A stretch of DNA of 64,000 nt, from assembly GCA_963788015.1 (NCBI GenBank), contig CAWBEY010000001.1:372001-436000 (forward strand), read 5' to 3'. The position numbers were made by a program, and so were the translations under genes. This DNA comes from JBBRHH01 sp963788015. Lineage in GTDB: Bacteria; Planctomycetota; Phycisphaerae; Tepidisphaerales; Tepidisphaeraceae. This document shows positions 19,277 to 27,629 of this stretch, piece after piece (the first letter of the stretch is position 1; every line of letters starts with the position of its first letter). The notes beneath the pieces are model-generated. The model ran no database searches, was not told the origin of the DNA, and worked only from the letters and a program-made list of their open reading frames with translations.

Positions 19277-19317
19277 GCCCTCACCCCTGCCCTCTCCCAG
19301 GTTACTGGGAGAGGGGG
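19277..19317 (-). repeat. Palindromic repeat family, copy C
   Basis: Minus-strand copy. The arms read CCTCTCCCAG and CTGGGAGAGG, with a paired A-T change relative to copy B that keeps the stem. It sits just after the stop of the binding-protein gene. Confidence 0.9.
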
Positions 19318-19333
19318 TGGCAGAGAGAAAAAA

Positions 19334-20767
19334 TCAGCGCTTACGTGCCGCCTCCTTTAGCTCCGCATACTCCTTGCGAAACTCGTTCGTCCATCCCCGC
19401 AGCAGCTCCAATCGTTGGTCCGCGTTTGCACCTTTCAATAACTTTGCCCGCCGAAGGGCCTCTGTCTGGTCGAAGGGAAACATGCCCAGCCGCCCGTCCA
19501 GTTCTGCTCTTCGCGGTGATTTTAAAATCGCCTCACGCGTGTCGCGCAGCTCCGGCAGGAGGTCCATGCAGCTCATCGCCACCAGATCGCCCAGGAAGCC
19601 GAACGTTTTCTCCCGCTCGAGCGACTTGGCAAAACCTAAATTCATCGCGAACGGATTGACCTTGTCCACACACTCCGACAGATCGCCGTAGGCGCCGGGG
19701 GCGATGGGCAGGCGGCGCAAGGATGTTTGCGCTGGTCCGCCGGGCGATCCCGCCCTCCTATTCCATAGCCGTTGCCCTTCGTCGCTCAGTACAAACTCGA
19801 TGAAGCGGATGGCTAGATCGCGATGCTCCGCGCCCCTCACGACTGCGATTGGATCGGGCGAGACAATCGTCGCGCCGGCCGGTTCTATGTATCCCATGCG
19901 GGCATCGCCCACGGCGTCGGCCTGTGAGCGGCCATAAAAGTCGATGGCCATGCCGGCGGCGGCGTCGCCGTTGCCCACGATGATCGGCACGCTCGAACTT
20001 GAATCGGTGAATAGCCGGGCGTTGGCGGCGATTTGCCGCACCAATCCCATCCCGCGCGCCCACGCCTTGTTCTCATCCCCTTGGGCCTCGTGCGCGTCGA
20101 GCATCGCCCGCTCAACGATGATCATGAACATCGTCCGTGCCGTGGCGCTGCGCATCGGGTCGGCCATGACGATCCAGTTTCGATAACGCTCGTCGGCCAA
20201 ATCATTCCAGCTTCTGGGCTCCGGCAAGTTCAGATAGCGCAGCAGGTCCTTGTTGTAGACAATCCCGAAGCTGCCAAGGGCGGCGCCGAACCACTGGGGC
20301 GGCTCGGCTGGGTCGTAGAGGCTTGTTCCGGACAGTTTCGGCTGGGGAAACGCATGTCGCATGACGGCCGGGTCGAGTTGGACCGGCTCCAGATAGCCCC
20401 CCGGCTTGAGCTGCTGATCAAACAGGTAATCACCGCCGCCCCACGCGATGTCCAGCTTGTATGTTCCTGTTGCTTTGAACAGCGTGTCCTTGCTCGATTG
20501 AAACAGCCGCAGCATGTCGCTGCCACCGCCGTAGGTGCGGTAGTCGACGTCCACCCGCTGCCCGAACTTTCGCAGATGCCAGGCCGAGAATGCATCGGCG
20601 AACTCCCTGCGAATTCCCTCCTGATGACAATTCAAAACCACCAGCCGGAGCGCTTCACCGCCCGCGCCGGCGTCGCCAGGTTTGGCCTGCGTTTTCACGA
20701 CGGCCTGCAGGATGAACGGGGCCACCAGAACAACCACGAACAGGATCATCAACACGTATCGCCGCAT
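19334..20767 (-). CDS. ABC transporter substrate-binding protein (iron-type)
   Basis: An intact 477-residue protein. One N-terminal hydrophobic segment (MRRYVLMILFVVVLVAPFIL) acts as signal or anchor. The body is a type-2 periplasmic binding fold: LRLVVLNCHQEGIRREFADAF, LDIAWGGGDYLFDQ, GSFGIVYNKDLLRYL, WIVMADPMRSATARTMF, PIIVGNGDAAAGMAIDFYG and ATIVSPDPIAVVRGAEH. These resemble ferric iron or phosphonate binding proteins. It starts 2 bp after the ATPase stop, so the two are co-transcribed. The C-terminal 120 residues (RRAELDGRLGMFPFDQTEAL onward) extend the usual length. Confidence 0.85.
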   Translation of the reverse strand: MRRYVLMILFVVVLVAPFILQAVVKTQAKPGDAGAGGEALRLVVLNCHQEGIRREFADAFSAWHLRKFGQRVDVDYRTYGGGSDMLRLFQSSKDTLFKATGTYKLDIAWGGGDYLFDQQLKPGGYLEPVQLDPAVMRHAFPQPKLSGTSLYDPAEPPQWFGAALGSFGIVYNKDLLRYLNLPEPRSWNDLADERYRNWIVMADPMRSATARTMFMIIVERAMLDAHEAQGDENKAWARGMGLVRQIAANARLFTDSSSSVPIIVGNGDAAAGMAIDFYGRSQADAVGDARMGYIEPAGATIVSPDPIAVVRGAEHRDLAIRFIEFVLSDEGQRLWNRRAGSPGGPAQTSLRRLPIAPGAYGDLSECVDKVNPFAMNLGFAKSLEREKTFGFLGDLVAMSCMDLLPELRDTREAILKSPRRAELDGRLGMFPFDQTEALRRAKLLKGANADQRLELLRGWTNEFRKEYAELKEAARKR

Positions 20768-20769
20768 GA

Positions 20770-21825
20770 TTATTCCGGTAGGAGCACAACGTCCCGCGCA
20801 TCGAATTCCACAGTCAACTCTTGCGGCGCATTTAACAGCGGCAGCGCGCTGCTGAACTTCAGCCGCTGCCCGTTGACCTCCAGGAGATGCTCGCTGGACT
20901 CACCTAAAAAGGTCGTTTCCACCAGTCGCCCGGATACTGTGTTCGTACCGTTAAGCGGGGCGTCGTTCAGCCGCACGCGCATTTGTTCTGGCCGAATGCT
21001 TACGATCACCTCCGCCCCCACTTCGCCCGCCGTGGCCGCGTTCCATGTTCCCGCAGATGTCTCCACGCGGGCCACGCCGTTGCTCGGCGCGACAACTCGG
21101 CCGGGCAGTAAATTGGTCTGTCCGATGAACTCGGCCACGAAACTGCTGGATGGCCGATGATACAACTCCGCCGGCGTGCCCACCTGCATGACGCGGCCAT
21201 CACGCAGCACCGCCATCCGGTCGGCCACCGACAACGCTTCCTTTTGATCGTGCGTCACATAGACGGTTGTGAGGCCGGCCGTCTTGCAGATGCGGCGAAT
21301 TTCCGAGCGCATCTCATGGCGCAGCTTTGCATCCAAATTGGACAAAGGCTCATCCAGGAGCAGGCAGGCCGGGCGAACTGCCAGTGCGCGAGCCAGCGCC
21401 ACCCGCTGCTGCTGACCTCCTGAAAGCTGGTTGGGCTTGCGATCCGCGAACGCCTCCATCTGCACCAGGCGAAGCACCTCGCTGACCCGTTCCGATTGCT
21501 CCGCAACTGTCATCCCCCGCACCTCCAGCCCGAAGCGCACGTTCTGGGTCACGCTCATGTGAGGCCAAAGCGCGTAGCTCTGAAAACACATGACGGCATT
21601 GCGTTGTTGCGTCGGCAGGGCCGTTACATCGCGCTCGCCAAACCAGATGCGGCCTGACGTTGGATCGCCAAGTCCGGCAATGATGCGCAACAGCGTGCTC
21701 TTTCCGCATCCGCTGGGCCCAAGCAGGAAAAACAACTCGCCTGGCCGAACCTCCAGCGACACATCATGCAGTGCCACGGTTTTCTCGAAGCGCTTGTGAA
21801 TATGATCCAGCCGGATTCCCGTCAT
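20770..21825 (-). CDS. ABC transporter ATP-binding protein (FbpC/PotA type)
   Basis: Intact, 351 residues. Walker A GPSGCGKST near residue 36, Q-loop CFQSYALWPHMSV, signature LSGGQQQRVALARAL, Walker B CLLLDEPLSNLDAKL and H-loop VYVTHDQKEAL. The C-terminal 110 residues are a TOBE-like regulatory domain (VSIRPEQMRVRL). It energises the fused permease encoded downstream. It is the first gene of the operon, divergent from a hypothetical gene; the roughly 220-bp gap must hold both promoters. Confidence 0.95.
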   Translation of the reverse strand: MTGIRLDHIHKRFEKTVALHDVSLEVRPGELFFLLGPSGCGKSTLLRIIAGLGDPTSGRIWFGERDVTALPTQQRNAVMCFQSYALWPHMSVTQNVRFGLEVRGMTVAEQSERVSEVLRLVQMEAFADRKPNQLSGGQQQRVALARALAVRPACLLLDEPLSNLDAKLRHEMRSEIRRICKTAGLTTVYVTHDQKEALSVADRMAVLRDGRVMQVGTPAELYHRPSSSFVAEFIGQTNLLPGRVVAPSNGVARVETSAGTWNAATAGEVGAEVIVSIRPEQMRVRLNDAPLNGTNTVSGRLVETTFLGESSEHLLEVNGQRLKFSSALPLLNAPQELTVEFDARDVVLLPE

Positions 21826-22046
21826 TGCATGGCGATTGTAGCGAACGGAGTTTCATCTTGCGCATCTTCGCCAACCCCCTCGCCGCGCGGGGCGTTTGCC
21901 CGTATAATGAGCCTCGCTTATCGAATGCCCGCCAAGAGGGCGGGGCGGAAGACGGTCTTCCACTCCCCCGCGTCGGGCGTTTGTTTGAGGTTTGCCGCCG
22001 CTCCGAGACCCGTGCGTTGGAAGCGGCCTTTGATTGGAATTGTCAA

Positions 22047-22652
22047 ATGCCTAAATCCGCTCCAAGCCCTGTTGATACCGCCGCCGCCTTGCTCGCAAAG
22101 CCCCTCGATTTCGACACGCTGATGAGCAAGCTGGGTGCGCGCGACAAGGTGAATGTCGAACGCCACATGGCGGCCTGCGAAACCGAAGGCAAGCTTGATC
22201 ACCTGCGGCTCTGGCGGCGCCTGGCCACCGATTTGTTCACTCTCGCCCCCCATGCGGTGCAGACCATCGGCCAGCAGGTGCTGCAATTTTTCATTGCGGA
22301 TGGCAAATACAAGATGCAGGTGTTCGCGCTCGAGGATCAGCGCGACGGCAACTTCATCATCTATTGCGTGGACGTGATGAAGGCCGCATTCAAGCACGGC
22401 TTGCTGGTCCCGCAGCCCAAGTCAGATACCGAATCACACGACTATGTGATTAAGGATGAGGGCGGCCAGAAGCTGACGGTTGAGATGCTCGATGCGAACA
22501 ACACCCCCAACCCGGCCGCCTGGTACAAGCACATGCTGGGGTGGAACCGCAAGGCGCTTCGCATCACGCTGACCGTCGGCGTGAGTCCCGCGCAGATCTC
22601 GGCCGCGGAAAAGATCTGCGGTTTGGCCACACTGACTTTCGGCAAGAGCTGA
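22047..22652 (+). CDS. Hypothetical cytoplasmic protein
   Basis: About 201 residues from ATG at 22047 (MPKSAPSPVDTAAALLAKPL). The frame is open further upstream to 21771, but that part overlaps the ATPase gene and looks antisense. The protein has a helical N-terminus (KVNVERHMAACETEGKLDHL) and a mixed core (FFIADGKYKMQVFALED, FIIYCVDVMKAAFKHGL). I do not recognise the family. A TATAAT at 21903 on this strand may belong to its promoter; no convincing -35 box is seen. Confidence 0.65.
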   Translation: MPKSAPSPVDTAAALLAKPLDFDTLMSKLGARDKVNVERHMAACETEGKLDHLRLWRRLATDLFTLAPHAVQTIGQQVLQFFIADGKYKMQVFALEDQRDGNFIIYCVDVMKAAFKHGLLVPQPKSDTESHDYVIKDEGGQKLTVEMLDANNTPNPAAWYKHMLGWNRKALRITLTVGVSPAQISAAEKICGLATLTFGKS

Positions 22653-22661
22653 TCCATCCAT

Positions 22662-25600
22662 TCATTCGGCTCGCAATGCCGCAGGTGACAACTGCCGCGA
22701 ACCAACCACAGTCGCCACCACCAGCGCCCCCAGCCCGGTTACCAGAATAATTCCCACCATCCCCGCCAGCGCCACAGGATTGACGCTCCGCGCACTGACC
22801 GACAGCGCCGGCGCGATTGCCACCAGGCGCAGCCCGTGCCGGCCGCCAGCCCCAGCAGCAGCAGCCAGACGTTTTCGGCCAGCACCAGGCGCAGCCGCTC
22901 GCGCCTCCCAAAGCCCAGCGCCGCGAGAATGGCCAGCTCACTTCGCCGCTCGATGAGGCTGCGAATGAGCACCACCGCCAGCCCGATTGTTCCCAGCATC
23001 AGCCCCAGCGCCCCCAGCGCCTGGAACGTCGAGAGGTACGTATCCGCAACCTGGTTAAACGCCTTCAGCCGCTGCGCCGTCGTCTCGGCCGACACCGAAT
23101 ATTCATCCAGCTCGCGCGGCAGATCGTGCAACAACCCATCCGCCACCGCCGCCGGCGCGTCGACCAGCACCATGCTGTAGCCGCTCTGCGTCGGAAACAA
23201 CTTTAGGAAATTCGCTTCTCCCATCAGCATCTCGCTTTGAAAAATGCTGCCGCCCAGCGTGGCCACGAGTTTCAGCTTCCGCGCGTGGCCGGCCTGGTCC
23301 ACCAGCGGCATCGTTCCGCCGAGATCAAGCTTCAGGATGTATTGCGCTGTCTCGTCATCCGCGATCACCGGAACCTCATCGTTTTCGATCGGCTTCTCCA
23401 GGAGCGCCCATGGATTGCTGGTCTTCTCCAGCATCCGGGCAAACGTAAACGCATTTCGCTCAACCAGCGCATGGGGCACCGCCAGGATCGTTGGCTGCGT
23501 TGGCCGGGTAATGTTCAGACAACTAATGTCCTGCCCCGCCCATGACCGCATCGAAACAAATTTCACATCACTCCACACGGGCGCTTTTGCGTTGGTCAGT
23601 CCGACGATGCTGCGCCCGACGGCCGTGTTCAGATCACCCTGCAACGGGATATCCGCCTGCACGATTCCGCGAAAACCGCCGGCCCCGATGCTTTTTCGTT
23701 TGTGTCGCGCGGCGCGCCTGGCGCATGGCCGCCACTGTGATTAAGGTGAAGGTGGCCACGGCGATCAGCGCGATGGTGAGCATGCTGGCGTGCCATGTCG
23801 GGCGGCGTTTCGCAAGGCCAGCGCCGCGATGGGAAAGGCGCTCGTAGCTATTCCCGCTTGTTCTCGCGTCAGTCGAAATCGAACGAAAATAAGGGTCGCC
23901 ACCAGCAGTAAAAATCCGCCGCCCAAAAATGCTTCCTGTGGCTTCATCTTCCCGGCCGCCCCCGCTCCCAGCATTGCCAGCGCGCCACAAGCGACAGCAC
24001 CCCCACGATCATGCCCACACGCGCCACAAATGGCCGGCGCTGTGCCCGCCGTCCGCCGCCGGCATCCACAGTTCCGCCCATGAGTCGCAATGACCGACGT
24101 CCGCCGCACGCGTCGCAATGACCACAGCGTCGTCAAGAGCGCCAAGATCAGACTGATGCCCAGGCCAATGGCGAGTGTTCGGGGCAGCACCGCCAGCCGC
24201 ATTTCGCTTGTGCCTATCGCATCACGCCACCATGTTCGCAGGCCATGCACGATGAGCGCTGTGTATCCAATCGCGCCCGCCAGCCCAATCACGCCACCCG
24301 CCAGCGCCAACGCCATCCCCTCCAAAACTGCCAACACCCGCAACGTGCGCGGCGAAAAGCCAATGGCCGTGAGCGTCCCAAACTGTCGCGCCCGCTGCTC
24401 GATCCCCAGCCGCAACAGCATCCCAAGCAACGGCGCCGCCGCCACAATCAAAAAGAAGCTGAAGTACAGGAAATACTCCGAGAAATCCGTGCCTCCGCTG
24501 GCGGCCAGGAGCTGCTCTTTTTTCACCGCCCGAAACACCAGCCCCATCGCGACCGGATCAATCCGCTTGCGCAGTTCCGCCTTGAATTCCTCCGCCCGAT
24601 CCTCGGGCAGGCGGATGCTCGTCAGATCGCCGTAGGTGGCGCCCCACAATCTTTTGGCTGTGTTATAGCTGACGAAGAACTTGGGTGCTGCGTGATACTT
24701 GTTCCAATACTGCTCATCCTCATCGCTGACCAGGTGCTTGTTAATCTCCAGGCCGGCGGGAGGATCCCAATCGGCGATGGAGTCAGCATCCGTAAGCCCT
24801 TTGAACGTGGGCGTCAGCGACGCATCCGCCCCCATCCCGCTCATGGGCAAAATCTTCACAACCCGAAACACCAGCTCCACCCCCGGCCGATCGCTCCGCA
24901 CTTCCTCCAGCAGCCCATTGGGCCGCCGCTCGTAATAGTCAAGCCGAATCCGATCCCCCACCTTCGCCCCGATCTGATCTGCCGTGAACTGATTCAACAC
25001 GATCTCATCGGTCGCAAGCGTCTGCCCCTCCACGTCACTCACCCCCGCCACCACCGCGTAATGCGTCTCATGGTCCCCCGACAAGTGTTTGGGTGCGGCA
25101 TTCTCGGTCCGGTCGTGGGCTGGGTCGCCACTCCACCTCCCCCTCCTGCCCCCTCTCCCAGTACACTTGAGGGATCCCGCGTCAGCGGGAGGTGGAAGGG
25201 CTGGGGTGAGGGCGGTGAGGGCTGATCCCCCTCCACAATCACCGCCGTGTTCACCATATAAACCAGCACCCGCCGCACCGGAATCTTCAACGCCTCCGCA
25301 GCTTCTCCCGCCGCCTTATCCACGGCCGGCAGGATATAAGTAGCCCGTGAGGTCAGCGCCGCCTCCCCTGTCCCCTTCACCACCCCCACCTCCAATCCAT
25401 AATCATCCAGCATCGCCACCCGCTTCAGGATCGCGTTCAAGTCCTGTGCATCCGCGCGGGCCGTACTTCGCGCTCACCAGCAACACGTTCGCCTTCTTCG
25501 GCTGCTCCACCGCCCTCTGCAAATCGGCCAGATTTGCCCACACCGTCCGCGGCTCGCGCTGCCCTCCCGCGAGGCTAAACAGCGATGTCATCCCCGGAGC

Positions 25601-26172
25601 AGTCAGCCCCTGCACGCTGGCTCGCAGGTTTGCGGTAGTCTCGGCGCGCTCGCGCCGGGCCATCGTCGCATCGCGTGGCGTGTCGGAGATGGCCGGAAGG
25701 TTCAGCAGCAGCGCCGAGCCGGCCGCCGCCGGGCCCTTTTCATCCCGCAGCGCATCCGCAACGGCTGAATTGATCTGGCATTTCCCAGGCTGAACCTCAA
25801 TCCAATCCGACAGCGCACCGATCTGCACACCCGCCGTCGCCGGCCGGTCTTTGCCACTGTCGCTCCATCCTCGCGCACGCGCCGCCGCGCAAGATCACGC
25901 CCGCTATGCATTGCTCATACTGCTTCGCAAAGCGCGCATCCCCGGCCACCCGCTGCGCCAGGATCCTGATTGAAAAACCGTGGACCGGCCAATGCGGCGT
26001 CCACCTTCCCAAGTCGCCGCAGCGCCAGCTCGCGCAGGCTTGCGCGAACGCTATCACCCACCATCAGCGCACCGCTTAGCACAGCCGTCGCCACCGCCAT
26101 CCCCGCAATAGCCGCCAGATTCGCCGCGCGAAAGTGCAGAAGGTTCCGAAACAAAAGGCGCAACTTGGTCAT
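22662..26172 (-). CDS. FtsX/MacB-like ABC transporter permease (several frameshifts, repeat within the gene)
   Basis: Starts MTKLRLLFRNLLHFRAANLA with a first membrane helix at AIAGMAVATAVLSGALMVG. A large extracytoplasmic region follows (MNAILKRVAMLDDYGLEVGV, ETHYAVVAGVSDVEGQ). Helices then cluster in FFLIVAAAPLLGMLLRLG, LALAGGVIGLAGAIGY and, at the C-terminus, LGLMLGTIGLAVVLIRSL with ALGFGRRERLRL, the FtsX signature; the end reads GLGALVVATVVGSRQLSPAALRAE. At least five one-base shifts are needed. Palindromic repeat copy D lies inside the gene at 25149-25213. Together with the LolD-like ATPase just upstream it forms an exporter of lipoprotein- or MacB-type. Confidence 0.75.
25149..25213 (+). 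repeat. Palindromic repeat family, copy D (interrupted, inside a gene)
   Basis: Left arm CCCCCTCTCCCAGTACA, then a second small palindrome GATCCCGCGTCAGCGGGA, then GGGCTGGGGTGAGGGC. It lies within the FtsX-like gene and would encode a Pro/Gly-rich insert. Confidence 0.75.
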
Positions 26173-26181
26173 GAGGTCGAA

Positions 26182-26895
26182 TTATACGGCCGTCGCAACT
26201 GTTGGCGCTTGCGACGCAGCTTCCAGCCGCCCATCGCTCATCCGCGCCTGCCGGCCAAACGTCCCGGCCAGCTCCGCGCTGTGCGTCACCGCGATCAACA
26301 TCGCCCGCGATTCCCGCGCCACCGCATGCAACAGCTCGCCAATGGCCCGCGCATTGGTCGAATCCAAATTCCCGGTCGGCTCATCCGCCAGCAGCAGCGT
26401 CGGGCGATTCATCAGGGCGCGGGCGATAGCCACCCGCTGGCGTTCTCCCCCCGAAAGCTCGGCCGGCAGATGCCCGGCGCGATCGCTCAGGCCTACCTGC
26501 CCAAGAAGTTCCCGCGCCCGATTCATCTCCACGTCTCCAACCCGCCCCAGCGGCAAACGCGGCAGCAGCACGTTTTCCAGAGCCGTGCATTGCGGCAGCA
26601 GGTGATGGTCCTGAAATACAAAACCAATCTGCTCACTGCGAAAACGTGCGAGCTCCCGGTCCTTCAAGCCAAACGGATCCTTCCCGCCCAGCCGCACCGT
26701 CCCGCGCGTGGGCCGATCCAGCGTTCCAAGAATATTCAACAACGTGCTTTTCCCCGATCCGCTCGGCCCAACAATTGCCAGCGCCTCTCCAGCCCCCATC
26801 CGAAGCGATACCCCCCGCAAAACCACCAGCGGCTGCGCGGGCGTCGGGTATTCCTTCACAACATCCGCGACTTCGAGCACGTCAGCATCAACCAT
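26182..26895 (-). CDS. ABC transporter ATP-binding protein (LolD/MacB type)
   Basis: Intact, 237 residues. Walker A GPSGSGKST, the MacB-family Q-loop FRSEQIGFVFQDHHLLPQ, signature LSGGERQRVAIARAL, Walker B LLLADEPTGNLD and VTHSAEL. The next gene (FtsX-like permease) starts 9 bp downstream of its stop, so they form one exporter. The family powers lipoprotein release or export of peptides and lipids by mechanotransmission. Confidence 0.95.
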   Translation of the reverse strand: MVDADVLEVADVVKEYPTPAQPLVVLRGVSLRMGAGEALAIVGPSGSGKSTLLNILGTLDRPTRGTVRLGGKDPFGLKDRELARFRSEQIGFVFQDHHLLPQCTALENVLLPRLPLGRVGDVEMNRARELLGQVGLSDRAGHLPAELSGGERQRVAIARALMNRPTLLLADEPTGNLDSTNARAIGELLHAVARESRAMLIAVTHSAELAGTFGRQARMSDGRLEAASQAPTVATAV

Positions 26896-26949
26896 TGGAG
26901 GAAGGATAGCGGGATTGGAAGAACCTACCAGACGGCGACCAACAGAAGA

Positions 26950-27345
26950 TCACCTGACTGGTTCAAGGCGTTCGCGTATCCAATCGGCTATTTCTTCTTT
27001 GTTCATGCCGTTGTTCGCGACGCTAAAAGATACTTCATAAAGCTCCGTTGAAGTGCAGTGTAATAGATATCCATTCATTGCCAGAAAATCGACGGTGCAG
27101 GCGGCGCCTGTGCGCTTGTTCCCGTCCACAAAACCCTGGGATGCACAGAAGTGAAAAAGATAAGCCGCCGCCATGCATGCAATGTCGGAGTGAAGATATT
27201 CTCCGAACATTTTTGCGGAAGGCTGCGTCAGCGCGGACGCTACGACATTCTGGTCAATAAACCCATCCAGCCCTCCGTATTTGGCAAGCTGATCTGCGTG
27301 GATCTGGAGCAGATGCTCCATGCTGAGGAAAGTAATTGGAGCCAT
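26950..27345 (-). CDS. Doc-like (Fic-superfamily) toxin with altered catalytic His
   Basis: A 131-residue death-on-curing type protein: YGGLDGFIDQNVVASALTQP is the Doc N-terminal pattern, and the Fic-type loop reads CASQGFVDGNKRTGAAC. Family members normally have HPFxDGNKR; here the catalytic His is Gln70, while Asn76, Lys77 and Arg78 are kept. Doc phosphorylates EF-Tu; loss of His may inactivate it. A 47-residue gene ends 38 bp upstream on the same strand. Start at 27345 (MAPITFLSMEHLL); a later Met at residue 9 is possible. Confidence 0.8.
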   Translation of the reverse strand: MAPITFLSMEHLLQIHADQLAKYGGLDGFIDQNVVASALTQPSAKMFGEYLHSDIACMAAAYLFHFCASQGFVDGNKRTGAACTVDFLAMNGYLLHCTSTELYEVSFSVANNGMNKEEIADWIRERLEPVR

Positions 27346-27383
27346 GAACCAATAGCCAAAGTGAACGCCCTAAGCCGGCGTCT

Positions 27384-27527
27384 CTACTTTGCGAGTTTTT
27401 TGAAAGTCTCACCGAACTTCTCGTGGCTCATTTTCATCGCCTCTTCCAGAGTCATCTTTCGACCTGGCTTTGGGACCGGGCGATTCTTCTTTTCTACTTT
27501 TGGAGCGACCGTCTTAACCTGACTCAT
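27384..27527 (-). CDS. Small partner of the Doc-like gene (putative antitoxin)
   Basis: A 47-residue basic protein starting MSQVKTVAPKVEKKNRPVPK and ending MTLEEAMKMSHEKFGETFKK-LAK. The start is fixed by an AGGAG site six bases before the ATG. It sits where Phd sits in phd-doc but is too short for a Phd DNA-binding domain; the C-terminal helix could be the toxin-neutralising part. The role is inferred from context. Confidence 0.6.
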   Translation of the reverse strand: MSQVKTVAPKVEKKNRPVPKPGRKMTLEEAMKMSHEKFGETFKKLAK

Positions 27528-27629
27528 TAGCTTACTCCTGCAAGGATATTGCCTGAATGATATTCCGCCTTCGACCGTATGACTACCCCACATCTTTCTT
27601 GGTGTCGCAACGCAGGAGACGTTAAATAC

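Larger units (their letters stand above)
18855..19317. mobile_element. Putative cassette: DUF559 gene bracketed by inverted palindromic repeats
   Basis: Copies B (18855-18895) and C (19277-19317) of the palindromic family lie in inverted orientation, both GGGGTGAGGGC tails pointing inward, with only the DUF559 gene between them. The unit of about 460 bp splits an otherwise tight ABC operon. No target duplication was found, so its mobility is inference. Confidence 0.45.

Noticed and set aside
20033..21160. Plus-strand open frame of 375 codons
   Set aside because: Antisense to the binding-protein and ATPase genes, both clearly real.
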